DNA from: an uncultured Collinsella sp.
GTDB taxonomy: Bacteria; Actinomycetota; Coriobacteriia; Coriobacteriales; Coriobacteriaceae
Length of the DNA stretch: 26,300 nucleotides
Reading direction: 5' to 3'
NCBI GenBank assembly: GCA_902496775.1
Contig: CABVCF010000022.1
Location: 1 to 26,300 of the forward strand
This document shows positions 1-7,262 of the stretch, piece by piece. Made by a program: the position numbers and the translations under genes. The stretch's first letter is position 1. Each line of letters starts with the position of its first letter. The notes under the pieces were generated by a model. The model had not been told where the DNA came from and did no database searches. It saw nothing but the letters and a program-made list of their open reading frames with translations.

Positions 1-131
1 GCGGCGAGAATATCGCGCGAGACATGCTCAAACGATTCGCAGGCCTCGACTTCAAACCCGGCGCGGGCAAGGATGTCGACAAGCTCACGACGAATGGGCT
101 CGTCGTCCTCAACGATATAGATCAGCGCCAT
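1..131 (-). CDS. Response regulator, N-terminal fragment (runs off left edge)
   Basis: The minus strand from 131 reads MALIYIVEDDEPIRRELVDI and continues open to the window edge, giving 43 complete codons. This is the start of a CheY-like receiver domain: the acidic EDD cluster at residues 8-10 is the Mg-binding pocket. The phospho-acceptor Asp, expected near residue 51, lies outside the window. A GAGGGGAG Shine-Dalgarno lies about 8 bases before the ATG and supports this start. The output domain and any partner kinase cannot be seen. It is read in the same direction as the next gene but is separated from it by 177 bases containing a hairpin repeat, so it probably has its own promoter. Confidence 0.85.
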   Translation of the reverse strand, partial: MALIYIVEDDEPIRRELVDILARAGFEVEACESFEHVSRDILA

Positions 132-163
132 TGATTCCGCTCCCCTCTTGGTTGTCTTGTCCC

Positions 164-169
164 ATTATG
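164..169 (-). promoter_or_regulatory. Candidate -10 element for the response regulator
   Basis: CATAAT on the minus strand, 32 bases before the ATG at 131, preceded by no convincing -35. It would give a leader of roughly 26 bases containing the GAGGGGAG ribosome site. This is pattern inference only. Confidence 0.3.
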
Positions 170-272
170 ACCGCAAAGCTGCAGGTACACGCCTCGCGCG
201 GTGCCAGGTGACAGAACTGTTCGCGAGCGGGGGCGTTTTGTCCGCCTCGCACTCGCAGCGGTGGCGGGGACC

Positions 273-310
273 AAAATGATTCTTTAATCCCCGTCCCAGA
301 AAAATCATTT
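273..310. repeat. AT-rich inverted repeat at the 3' end of the 243-aa gene
   Basis: AAATGATT at 274-281 is the exact reverse complement of AATCATTT at 303-310. The 21-base spacer holds CCCCGTCCC, which could instead pair with the GGGGAC just left of the repeat. The right arm overlaps the TAA stop (309-311) of the minus-strand gene. It could act as that gene's terminator, although no run of T follows on the minus strand. The structure resembles the other stop-codon-hugging palindromes in the window. Confidence 0.5.
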
Positions 311-1040
311 AGCGGCGGGCGCGGAGCTTTTCGTAGCCTTCGGCGAAGAAGGCGACCGTAGCGGCGTCGGCCTCGGCGGCGTCCGTCTCGGTTGCGGGGA
401 CCACACCGTGCTCGTCGCTCACCAGGAACAAGGCGCCCTTGAGCTGTGCGGGAATATCTACGCGCGCGACCGGGATGCCCTTGGTCTGGGCCAGCTGCTC
501 AATGAGCGTCGCCGTGCCGCACAGGCACTCGTCCGCCGGCGCCACAAAGGCAAGCTCGCCGTTGTTGACGGCGGCGAGCAACTCGGGCGCCACGCCGGTC
601 TCGTCGGCCTCGGAGCGGGCCTCGGCGGAACGGGCACGCAGAGCCTTGGCCGACGTATCGGCGAGCGGCTCGTACTCCCCCACCGTCATGGCGGCGTTGC
701 CGTTGACGTCGATCACTAGCATGAGTACGCCGTCGTGCGCAGTGTAATCGCCCTCGGCAAGCGACCACTCAACGTGTTGTTTGGCCCAGCTGAGCATGTT
801 ATGGGTAAGCGGCTCGCCCTGCACCAGGCGCTCGGACAGCGCGCGAATGTGGCGGTTGAGCATGGGCACCTTTTTGTTGGACATACGCCAACGGCAGACA
901 AGTGCGGGCTTGTCGAGCGTAAACTTCTCGACCGCCTCCTGATTGGCGCAAAAGTCCTCGTACGCACGCTGATCCTCGGCATTGCCAAACAGCTCGGCAT
1001 CATCAATCTGGGGCATGGTCATACCTTTCGTGTTAGTCAT
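309..1040 (-). CDS. Unrecognised 243-aa cytoplasmic protein
   Basis: An acidic, Ala-rich soluble protein with no signal peptide or membrane segment. I do not recognise the family. Features visible are a basic helical stretch around residues 45-75 (LNRHIRALSERL), a predicted beta-rich centre (DGVLMLVIDVNGNAAMTV), an Ala/Glu-rich helix (about 130-155), and a C-terminal alpha/beta part with DECLCGTATLIEQL. The LNRHIRAL and CGTATL motifs faintly recall class IV aminotransferases, but no PLP lysine is obvious, so this is not a functional call. The start at 1040 has AGAGGA four bases upstream; a second ATG at 1022 is possible. It lies downstream of purH in the same direction, but a terminator hairpin separates them, so expression is probably mostly independent. 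Codon use is like its neighbours. Confidence 0.75.
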   Translation of the reverse strand: MTNTKGMTMPQIDDAELFGNAEDQRAYEDFCANQEAVEKFTLDKPALVCRWRMSNKKVPMLNRHIRALSERLVQGEPLTHNMLSWAKQHVEWSLAEGDYTAHDGVLMLVIDVNGNAAMTVGEYEPLADTSAKALRARSAEARSEADETGVAPELLAAVNNGELAFVAPADECLCGTATLIEQLAQTKGIPVARVDIPAQLKGALFLVSDEHGVVPATETDAAEADAATVAFFAEGYEKLRARR

Positions 1041-1056
1041 TCCGTCCTCTTATACC

Positions 1057-1092
1057 AAAAAGACGGCCCTCCAAACGGAGCAGCCGTCTTTT
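1057..1092 (-). terminator. Rho-independent terminator of purH
   Basis: On the minus strand AAAAGACGGC (1083-1092) pairs with GCCGTCTTTTT (1057-1067) across a 15-base loop that itself contains CTCCGTTTGGAG. The descending arm ends in a T run. It lies 30 bases after the purH stop and before the next start. Confidence 0.85.
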
Positions 1093-1121
1093 GCAGAGAT
1101 TATTTTGTTTCGGGGCGAAAC

Positions 1122-2729
1122 TTAGTGCCTAAAGTGGCGGGCGCCGGTAAAGACCATAGCAATATTGTGCTCGTTGCAGGCCTGGACGCTCTCGTCGTCG
1201 CGCTTGGAGCCGCCGGGCTGGATGATGCAGGTCACGCCGTGCGCGGCGAGCACGTCGACGTTGTCGCGGAACGGGAAGAACGCGTCGCTTGCACAGGCAA
1301 AGCCGCCCTTCTCCACGCCCTCGCGCTCGCAGAAGTCCTCGGCGCGCTCGCAGGCAAGCAGCGCAGAGTCAACGCGGTTGGGCTGACCCGGGCCCATGCC
1401 AATGCCGGCCTTACCCTTGGAAACCAGGATGGCGTTGGACTTGACGCCCTTGCAGACCTTCCAGGCAAACTCGAGCTCGGCCATCTCGGCGTCGGTGGGC
1501 TTGCGGTCGGTGGGGAACGTAAAGGTCGCAGGATCCTCGGTCACGTGGTCGACCTCCTGCACCAGCATGCCGCCGTCGACGGAGCGCAGCTCCACCTGGG
1601 CGCCGTGGTCCACGCCGCCGGTGGCCAGCACGCGCAGGTTGGGGCGCTTGGCCATGCGCTCGAGCGCCTCGGCAGTGTAGCTCGGAGCGATGATAACCTC
1701 GACGAACTGCTTGTTCTGATCGGCAAAGTGCTCAACCAGCTCATAGGGAACCTCGCGGTTGCAGGCGATGATGCCGCCGAAGGCGCTCTTGGGATCGCAG
1801 GCGAAGGCGCGGTCGTAGGCGGCCGTGATGTCCTCGGCCACGGCGGAGCCGCAGGGGTTCTGATGCTTGAGGATCACGCAGGCCGGCTCGTCGAACTCGC
1901 GGACTAGGTTCCAAGCGGCGTCGGCATCCAGATAGTTGTTGTAGCTGAGCGGCTTGCCCTGGATCTGCTCGGAGCCCACGAGCGGGAACTGCGAGCTCGC
2001 GGTATTCTCGCAGCCCTCGGCAAAGCGATAGACCGTGGCCTTCTGCTGAGGATTCTCGCCATAGCGCAGGTCGTCGACCTTCTCCAGCGAGATCTCGAGC
2101 TTGGCAGAGGTGTCCGCCACGTCGCTTGCGTGGGCGGCGAGCCAACGGGAGATAGCCGTGTCGTAGGCGGCGGTGGTCTGGTAGACCTTCACCTGCAGGC
2201 GACGACGGGTGGAAAGCGTGGTGCAGCCACCGGTCTCGCGCATCTCGGCCAGGACGGCATCATAGTCGGCCGGGTCGGAGATGACGGTAACGCTCGCGGC
2301 GTTCTTGGCGGCAGAGCGCAGCATGGAAGGACCGCCGATGTCGATGTGCTCGATGGCATCCGCGAAGGTGACCTCGGGGTTGGCGACGGTCTTCTCGAAC
2401 TCGTACAGGTTGACGACGACCAGGTCGATCAGCTTAATGCCGTGCTGTGCCGCCTCCTGCATGTGCTGCTCGGAATCGCGGCGGGCCAGCAGCGCGCCGT
2501 GAACCTTGGGGTGCAGGGTCTTAACGCGGCCGTCCATCATCTCGGGATAGCCCGTGAACTCCTCGATGGGGGTTACGGGGACGCCCGCGTCCTCGATGGC
2601 ACGAGCCGTGCCGCCCGTAGAGATGATCTCGACGCCAAAGTCATCGACCAGCGTCCGTGCGAAATCGACGACGCCCGTCTTATCGGTAACCGAAATCAAC
2701 GCGCGTGCGATCTTCACATCAGATCCCAT
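1122..2729 (-). CDS. purH: Bifunctional AICAR formyltransferase / IMP cyclohydrolase PurH
   Basis: Catalyses the last two steps of purine synthesis: AICAR is formylated with 10-formyl-THF to FAICAR, which is then cyclised to IMP in the cytosol. At 535 aa the protein is full length for the family (E. coli about 529). The N-terminal MGS-like cyclohydrolase domain (about 1-200) shows ISTGGTARAI (35-44) and MMDGRVKTLHP (64-74). The C-terminal transformylase domain shows RYGENPQQ (222-229), LSYNN (261-265) and KHQNPCG (288-294), whose Lys-His pair is catalytic in characterised homologues. The start has AGGAGGA about five bases upstream. No other pur gene is adjacent. An ATTGAA/TTCAAT inverted repeat at 2805-2824 sits in the upstream gap and could be an operator, but no regulator is evident. 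Confidence 0.98.
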   Translation of the reverse strand: MGSDVKIARALISVTDKTGVVDFARTLVDDFGVEIISTGGTARAIEDAGVPVTPIEEFTGYPEMMDGRVKTLHPKVHGALLARRDSEQHMQEAAQHGIKLIDLVVVNLYEFEKTVANPEVTFADAIEHIDIGGPSMLRSAAKNAASVTVISDPADYDAVLAEMRETGGCTTLSTRRRLQVKVYQTTAAYDTAISRWLAAHASDVADTSAKLEISLEKVDDLRYGENPQQKATVYRFAEGCENTASSQFPLVGSEQIQGKPLSYNNYLDADAAWNLVREFDEPACVILKHQNPCGSAVAEDITAAYDRAFACDPKSAFGGIIACNREVPYELVEHFADQNKQFVEVIIAPSYTAEALERMAKRPNLRVLATGGVDHGAQVELRSVDGGMLVQEVDHVTEDPATFTFPTDRKPTDAEMAELEFAWKVCKGVKSNAILVSKGKAGIGMGPGQPNRVDSALLACERAEDFCEREGVEKGGFACASDAFFPFRDNVDVLAAHGVTCIIQPGGSKRDDESVQACNEHNIAMVFTGARHFRH

Positions 2730-2804
2730 GCAGTCCTCCTGTCTGGTACGCCGCCGTGCTCTGTGAGTCGGTGATACGTCGATCTGCAGCGCTCGCGCAG
2801 CGGC

Positions 2805-2824
2805 ATTGAAAATACTGATTCAAT
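2805..2824. repeat. Short AT-rich palindrome upstream of purH
   Basis: ATTGAA (2805-2810) and TTCAAT (2819-2824) form a perfect 6-base inverted repeat around an AT-rich centre. It sits about 75 bases before the purH start, in the gap shared with the divergent acetyltransferase gene. It may be an operator or chance. Confidence 0.25.
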
Positions 2825-3006
2825 GTAGCGCATCGAGCGCATCGATGCACCCCGCAACGGGCGCATATGCAGAAAAAGTTTGCGAGCGGAGGGGATGGGC
2901 ACGGCACCGGGCACGGTGAGTTCATGGAACACAGGGGCACCATAATTAGATGCCAATAGCGTGGTAGAACTGTGCTCGATATGCATCCGCAAAAGAAAGA
3001 GGCACC

Positions 3007-3648
3007 ATGGTCTCGCGGGTTCTCTACCGACCGTTTGATACCGAAGACTTCGACGCCATCGCGTTGATTCTGCAGCAGCTTTGGCATAACAATTCGGATA
3101 ACGATGAGTACAACCGCCTCGAGGCCGCATGCGACCTCGCCTATTGCCTTTCGTCTTCGACGTTTTCGCAGGTTGCCGTAATCGACGGCCATGCACGCGG
3201 CATTGCGCTTGCACGCGCAGGACAGAGCTCCGGCGCCACCGTTAAGGAACATTGGATGGATACCGAACGCGCGCTGCTATCGCAGATGCGTGAGCTGGAG
3301 CCCGATGCCTGCGCCGAGTATCTCTCGTTTGTGCGCGCAACCATCCGGACCAACAACCGCCTGCTCGAGAGCAGCCCGTTGCCGCACGACAACGAGGTCA
3401 CGCTGCTTGCCGTGGATCGCGATGTCCATGGCCTGGGCGTTGGCACGGTTCTGCTCGATGCCGCGGTCTCACACCTATCCTCGCTTGGAGCGACGAGGGC
3501 GCACCTGTACACCGACTCCAACTGCTCGTGGAAGTTCTACGAGCTGCACGGCTTTAAGCGCACGGCCACGCACCGCGCCAACCGCGAAGAGCGTCGCCAC
3601 GACATGCCGCGCGAAAGCTTCCTCTACGAACTCGATCTAACAGCCTAA
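3007..3648 (+). CDS. GNAT-family N-acetyltransferase
   Basis: A 213-aa soluble protein with a C-terminal GNAT fold. Motif A is clear at residues 131-150 (VTLLAVDRDVHGLGVGTVLL), with the R/Q-x-x-G-x-G/A acetyl-CoA pyrophosphate loop represented by HGLGVG. FYELHGF at 177-183 is the typical motif B region. The N-terminal half (YRPFDTEDFDAIALIL) matches the usual first strand and helix of the fold. It transfers an acetyl group from acetyl-CoA to an unknown amine; the substrate cannot be read from the sequence. AAAGAGG lies about five bases before the ATG. It is transcribed alone, divergent from purH across 277 bases, and is followed after 15 bases by a dispersed repeat. Confidence 0.9.
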   Translation: MVSRVLYRPFDTEDFDAIALILQQLWHNNSDNDEYNRLEAACDLAYCLSSSTFSQVAVIDGHARGIALARAGQSSGATVKEHWMDTERALLSQMRELEPDACAEYLSFVRATIRTNNRLLESSPLPHDNEVTLLAVDRDVHGLGVGTVLLDAAVSHLSSLGATRAHLYTDSNCSWKFYELHGFKRTATHRANREERRHDMPRESFLYELDLTA

Positions 3649-3662
3649 ACCCAGCAGCCATA

Positions 3663-3712
3663 CCTAGTCATTTAGGGATGTTCCCAGTGATTAGTCGTTG
3701 GGGACAGCCTTC
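3663..3712 (+). repeat. Dispersed bipartite 50-nt repeat, copy 1
   Basis: Two related half units, CTAGTCATTTAGGGATG and TTAGTCGTTGGGGACAG, lie about 29 bases apart, starting 15 bases after the acetyltransferase stop. The same layout recurs at 5852 (same strand) and 19845 (opposite strand). This copy is the most diverged of the three. Confidence 0.7.
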
Positions 3713-3726
3713 GTAGGTAGCACATG

Positions 3727-3772
3727 AAAATGGGATGGATCCGTCGGCAGTCGCCGGAGAAGATCCATCCCA
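3727..3772 (-). terminator. Terminator of the DUF2207 gene
   Basis: TGGGATGGATC (3731-3741) and GATCCATCCCA (3762-3772) form a perfect 11-base-pair stem, followed by TTTTC on the minus strand. On the plus strand the stem is followed by AAAATC, so termination is expected mainly for the minus-strand gene ending at 3787. Confidence 0.8.
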
Positions 3773-3786
3773 AAAATCAGAGCGCG

Positions 3787-5730
3787 CTAGAACGTTCCGC
3801 CGCCGCCTCCGCCGACGCCGCCGCCTCCGCCGCCAGAGAAGCCGCCGCCTCCGCCGCCGCCCGAGCTGTCGGAGCTCGACGCCAGCTCACGGATGCTCTC
3901 GTGATACACGTCATCGAACGAATCGAGCGGAGACTCGATACCGTAATGATGGTAGTACCACCAGTAACAGGGATAATTGTCGTAGAAGCCGTCGGCCTCG
4001 CGCACCTCGGGCGGCACGGCCTCGGCCAGCTGTCGCAGCACTTCTTTCGAAACGCCCAGGGCAACGCCCATCACCAGCAGCTTGTTCCACAGCACCAAAT
4101 CGCCCGGGACGGCTTCCTTTAGGCGTGTGAAATCCTCGAGCCAATGCTTGAGCGCCTTGCAGCGAGCCGCCACCTCGGCGCCCTCCGGCGTAAAGCGGCG
4201 GAACGTAAGGCCCACGCCGATACCCACCAGCACAATCGGCACCGAGATAACCGCGGCGGTAATGTTCGCCTGTGCGCCATCGGTAAAGAAGATGGATCCC
4301 ACGGGAACAAAGGCAATCAGGATACCAAGAACCAGGCAAAACACCATTGCAACAATGCCGTCTGAGGCAACGTACTCGCTATCGGCCAGCTTGCCCTTAA
4401 CGGTGTTCTGATAGTCCTCGAGCTTGTCGCCCACGGGTGTAGCGTGCTGCTTGACGTAGTGCTGCAGCTCGTCGAACGTGCGCGAGCGATCGCCGTTCTC
4501 GTCAGGCTTAGTACCGGCAAAGAAGACCTTGAGCACCATGTGGTCAATGCCCTTGGCCGACTTCCAGCCCGCATCACTCACCGTCACGCGATACGTCTGC
4601 TCTTCTTTTTCACGCCCCAACAGACCCTTCTTGGCCTTGGTCACGGTCGCCTGCTCCAGCTTGATCACACGGTCGTCAGTGAGCTTCATGAGCGTGGCGA
4701 TATATGCCTGATCGGGCACCTCGTTCCAGCTCATGAGGGCCGAAAGCACGGCGGGATGGTCGGCCGAAGGCACATCGCGGAAATATTCGTCCTGGAAAAG
4801 CGGCTTGGGCTTACGGCGGCGCAGCTTGAGCATAACGATTGTGCCGGTAAAGGCCACCGCCGCAACAACACTTAGCACGGCAAGTGCATTGGCAATCATG
4901 CGAGCGTGAGCGCGGCGGGCGTTAGCTTCGTCGGCCCATTCCTTCTCTTCGCTCAGGATCGTTGACATGCGCTCTTCGCCCGAAGCGGCAAGCTGCGGCA
5001 CCCAGTCGCTAGGGAAGGCGATGCGTGCCTCGGCGAATTCGCCCTGGTGCACGCAGGGAATGGTATAGGTGACCATGGGCTCGTCCTCATCGAGCGACAC
5101 GTCGCCCGTCAGCGGACCATGGCCCCATGCGCGGAAGTTATCGCCCTTGACGGCCGCCGTCCCGGCAGCGGCATTCGCGAAGCACACTTCCATCTCGACG
5201 TCATCGGAATCCGCAGACCAGCCGTCACCTACGAACTTCCAGTAGAGCTCGGCGGTATCGGCCCAGTTCATAACCGCACCGGTCATGGTGTAGCTCACGT
5301 AGTAGATTGCGCTGTCGCCGCTCTCGTGAGGGCTGAACACCTTAATCCTTACGCCGTCACCGGTCTGCTCGACCGTGTAGACGCCAGAGTCGCCCTTGTT
5401 CGCGCTATCGACTTTGTTAAACGCGGTGTCCTCTTCCTCGACACTCAGCACGTCGACGCCCGCCGTGCCGCCCTGCTGGTTGGAGCCCGTATTGATCTCC
5501 CAAAACACGCCGTTGATGTCGTCGTCGAAATCAAACTGGCGTCCCTCGACAACGGTCAGCGATCCATCGGCCTCGACCGTGGCACTGATATAGGTCTGGG
5601 TCATGGAGTAGCCGTCGGCGTGCGCGGCGACAGGCAGCAGCAACAACGCAAGCGCGACGAGCACGCAGACGGAAGCGAATCGCGCAAACAGGTGGCGCTG
5701 CCGGCTGACTTTGGCGGCGAGGGTGTTCAT
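3787..5730 (-). CDS. DUF2207 secreted/membrane protein with Gly-rich tail
   Basis: A 647-aa predicted membrane protein of the DUF2207 family; the biochemical role is unknown. A signal peptide is evident (basic start, then VCVLVALALLLLPVAAHA, cleavage after about 38). An extracytoplasmic beta-rich domain (about 40-260, starting MTQTYISATVEADGSLTV) is followed by a membrane helix (280-301), a basic RRRKPKP stop-transfer, a cytoplasmic domain (about 305-455), two further helices (459-481, 488-510), and a C-terminal region ending in an almost pure Gly/Ser/Phe tail (621-647). Such Gly-rich tails are typical of the family. The start at 5730 has AAAGGA seven bases upstream; ATGs further upstream (to 5799) lack a ribosome site and would bury the signal peptide. 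Monocistronic, with its own terminator. Confidence 0.9.
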   Translation of the reverse strand: MNTLAAKVSRQRHLFARFASVCVLVALALLLLPVAAHADGYSMTQTYISATVEADGSLTVVEGRQFDFDDDINGVFWEINTGSNQQGGTAGVDVLSVEEEDTAFNKVDSANKGDSGVYTVEQTGDGVRIKVFSPHESGDSAIYYVSYTMTGAVMNWADTAELYWKFVGDGWSADSDDVEMEVCFANAAAGTAAVKGDNFRAWGHGPLTGDVSLDEDEPMVTYTIPCVHQGEFAEARIAFPSDWVPQLAASGEERMSTILSEEKEWADEANARRAHARMIANALAVLSVVAAVAFTGTIVMLKLRRRKPKPLFQDEYFRDVPSADHPAVLSALMSWNEVPDQAYIATLMKLTDDRVIKLEQATVTKAKKGLLGREKEEQTYRVTVSDAGWKSAKGIDHMVLKVFFAGTKPDENGDRSRTFDELQHYVKQHATPVGDKLEDYQNTVKGKLADSEYVASDGIVAMVFCLVLGILIAFVPVGSIFFTDGAQANITAAVISVPIVLVGIGVGLTFRRFTPEGAEVAARCKALKHWLEDFTRLKEAVPGDLVLWNKLLVMGVALGVSKEVLRQLAEAVPPEVREADGFYDNYPCYWWYYHHYGIESPLDSFDDVYHESIRELASSSDSSGGGGGGGFSGGGGGGVGGGGGGTF

Positions 5731-5851
5731 AGGCACATCCTTTGTCTGTAAAACCAACAGCGCCATTGTCCCACGTTTGCGGGTACGCATGACGAACATC
5801 TAGGCGACCGGAGCGCCAAACGGGATGAAAGTCACACCCGCACCCCAACAG

Positions 5852-5901
5852 CCAGTCATTGGGGACGTTCTTAAATGACCAGTCATTAGGGACACCCTTG
5901 G
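5852..5901 (+). repeat. Dispersed bipartite 50-nt repeat, copy 2
   Basis: CCAGTCATTGGGGACGTTC is followed by TTAAATGACC and a second half unit CAGTCATTAGGGACACC. It closely matches copy 3 at 19845-19894 read on the minus strand and more loosely copy 1 at 3663. Confidence 0.75.
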
Positions 5902-5931
5902 CATGGCCTGCGCCAGCAATAGATACCACTT

Positions 5932-6112
5932 CACAGCTCCGTCACAGGTGTAGCGGCTTTGTGTGGGCGCGGCATGCGCTGACTGAGCCGCCAGCCGAGG
6001 GGCATAAAGTAGTTGAGCGAAAACGGTTTGCCCCTTTGCCGTTCGCTCGAGGATCATGTCCCCCTTTTCCGCGGAAACCCCGGCAGTTGCGAAGAGCTGC
6101 CGGGGTTTCTGT
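5932..6112 (+). ncRNA. Candidate structured RNA with possible pseudoknot and terminator
   Basis: A possible promoter (TTGGCA at 5898-5903, 16-base spacer, weak TAGATA at 5920-5925) would start a transcript near 5932. It contains a GCGGCT/AGCCGC stem (5953-5958 with 5986-5991). It also contains two interleaved 7-bp pairings: AGGGGCA 5998-6004 with TGCCCCT 6029-6035, and GAGCGAA 6015-6021 with TTCGCTC 6042-6048. These can form an H-type pseudoknot or act as alternatives. A 13-bp terminator-like hairpin closes it (6074-6109). The interval is not coding. It could be a small RNA or a cis-acting leader of gluQ, but it matches no riboswitch class I know. The pairings could be chance in GC-rich DNA. 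Confidence 0.3.
6074..6109 (+). terminator. Terminator-like hairpin upstream of gluQ
   Basis: GAAACCCCGGCAG (6074-6086) and CTGCCGGGGTTTC (6097-6109) form a perfect 13-bp stem with a 10-base loop. The downstream sequence TGTCGTTTGTG is only moderately T-rich; the minus side has no T run. No plus-strand gene precedes it, which is the main reason to suspect a short RNA here. Confidence 0.6.
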
Positions 6113-6232
6113 CGTTTGTGAGGCTAAGTCGGTACGCAGCGATCGAGACCTTGAGCCGCAAACCCACCGTGCGCAATGCGCACCGCCGCCAACTTGTGAG
6201 CGCGGCAACGCCTTCCCTGCCAAGCCCCGCGC

Positions 6233-6238
6233 TATACT
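6233..6238 (+). promoter_or_regulatory. -10 element placing the gluQ transcript start at its ATG
   Basis: TATACT (5 of 6 matches to TATAAT) ends seven bases before the ATG at 6246, so transcription would begin at or within one base of the start codon. No Shine-Dalgarno is present between them. The -35 is weak. Confidence 0.55.
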
Positions 6239-6245
6239 CATCCGC

Positions 6246-7247
6246 ATGGATATCAAAACACGCAACATAGCAACGCCCGCCGCGGACGCACCAGCAACGG
6301 CAGTGCCCACCCCCGTCGTGGGCCGCTTTGCCCCGTCGCCCTCGGGCCGCATGCACTTGGGCAACGTGTTCAGCTGCCTGTGCGCATGGCTTTCGGCCCG
6401 CAGCCAGGGCGGCAGCATCGTGTTGCGTATCGAGGACCTGGACGATCGCTGCAAGCGCCCGGAACTTGCCGCTCAACTGATTGACGATCTGACCTGGCTG
6501 GGGCTCGAGTGGGACGAAGGCCCCTACTACCAGCACGATCGCCTGGATCTGTACGAGGACGCCCTGCGCCAGCTGCAAGACGCCGGCCTCACCTATCCCT
6601 GTTTTTGCACGCGTGCCGAACTCCACGCCGCGAGCGCGCCGCACGCCAGCGACGGCACGCCCATCTACCGCGGCGCCTGCAGAGGTCTTTCTGCTGATGA
6701 AATCACCCGCCGCAGTGCCCTGCGTGCTCCGGCCACGCGCCTGCGCGTGCCCACCGTCGACGACCTCGCCAGCGACGTGATCGAATTCGTGGACCGCACG
6801 TACGGAGCCCAATGCGAAGCACTCGCCACCGAGTGCGGTGACTTTTTGGTGCGCCGCAGCGACGGCGTGTTTGCCTATCAGCTGGCCGTGGTGGTCGACG
6901 ACGCTGCCATGGGCGTCACCGAGATCGTACGCGGATGCGACCTGCTTGGTTCCACGCCGCGCCAGATCTATCTGCAACATCTGCTGGGACTGCCCACGCC
7001 GCACTACGCGCACATTCCGCTGCTCATGTCACCGGACGGCCGCCGCCTTTCCAAGCGCGATCGCGATCTGGACCTGGGCGAGCTCCGCACCCGCTTTGGC
7101 ACACCCGAGGCACTGTTGGGATGGCTCGCCGGGCAAACAGGCATCGCGCCGGACACCACGCCGCGTACCGCCGAGCAGCTGGTCGAGCACTTTAGCTGGG
7201 ACGTCATCCGCGCGCATCGGGAGAACATCACTGTAACGGTCGAGTAG
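6246..7247 (+). CDS. gluQ: Glutamyl-Q tRNA(Asp) synthetase
   Basis: A 333-aa truncated paralogue of glutamyl-tRNA synthetase. In characterised homologues (YadB/GluQ) it activates glutamate and attaches it to the queuosine base at position 34 of tRNA(Asp), not to the tRNA end. The catalytic core has RFAPSPSG (27-34), the HIGH-like HLGN (37-40), RIEDLDDR (61-68) and the KMSKS-like LSKRDRD (268-274). A zinc site is formed by C119, C121, Y141 and C145. The anticodon-binding domain of true GluRS is absent, as expected for the family. The ATG at 6246 is chosen because the synthetase core begins about residue 24 and a -10 lies just before it. There is no Shine-Dalgarno, so the message looks leaderless. 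It converges on the next gene with only 15 bases between stops. No queuosine synthesis genes are in view. Confidence 0.93.
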   Translation: MDIKTRNIATPAADAPATAVPTPVVGRFAPSPSGRMHLGNVFSCLCAWLSARSQGGSIVLRIEDLDDRCKRPELAAQLIDDLTWLGLEWDEGPYYQHDRLDLYEDALRQLQDAGLTYPCFCTRAELHAASAPHASDGTPIYRGACRGLSADEITRRSALRAPATRLRVPTVDDLASDVIEFVDRTYGAQCEALATECGDFLVRRSDGVFAYQLAVVVDDAAMGVTEIVRGCDLLGSTPRQIYLQHLLGLPTPHYAHIPLLMSPDGRRLSKRDRDLDLGELRTRFGTPEALLGWLAGQTGIAPDTTPRTAEQLVEHFSWDVIRAHRENITVTVE

Positions 7248-7262
7248 CCAGCCACCCCGCCT

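Larger units (their letters stand above)
5731..6245. other. 515-base gene-free interval
   Basis: No convincing protein gene lies here. The plus-strand frame of gluQ stays open back to 5859, but the translation is Arg/Pro/Ala-rich and unlike any protein. The interval holds repeat copy 2 (5852-5901), a possible promoter (5898-5925), a run of potential RNA stems (5953-6048), a terminator-like hairpin (6074-6109) and the gluQ promoter (about 6233). Confidence 0.7.

Noticed and set aside
735..1907. 390-codon open frame antisense to purH and the 243-aa gene
   Set aside because: It spans two confirmed genes and their terminator on the other strand; composition is that of a shadow frame.
3787..3867. 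Short tandem GCC/CCG repeats as a possible microsatellite
   Set aside because: They encode the Gly-rich tail that is normal for DUF2207 proteins.
6074..6109. Terminator for the DUF2207 gene or another upstream gene
   Set aside because: The DUF2207 gene runs the other way and starts at 5730; no plus-strand gene precedes the hairpin.
5859..6245. N-terminal extension of GluQ by 129 codons
   Set aside because: The added sequence is not protein-like, it crosses a dispersed repeat and a terminator hairpin, and the promoter lies just before 6246.
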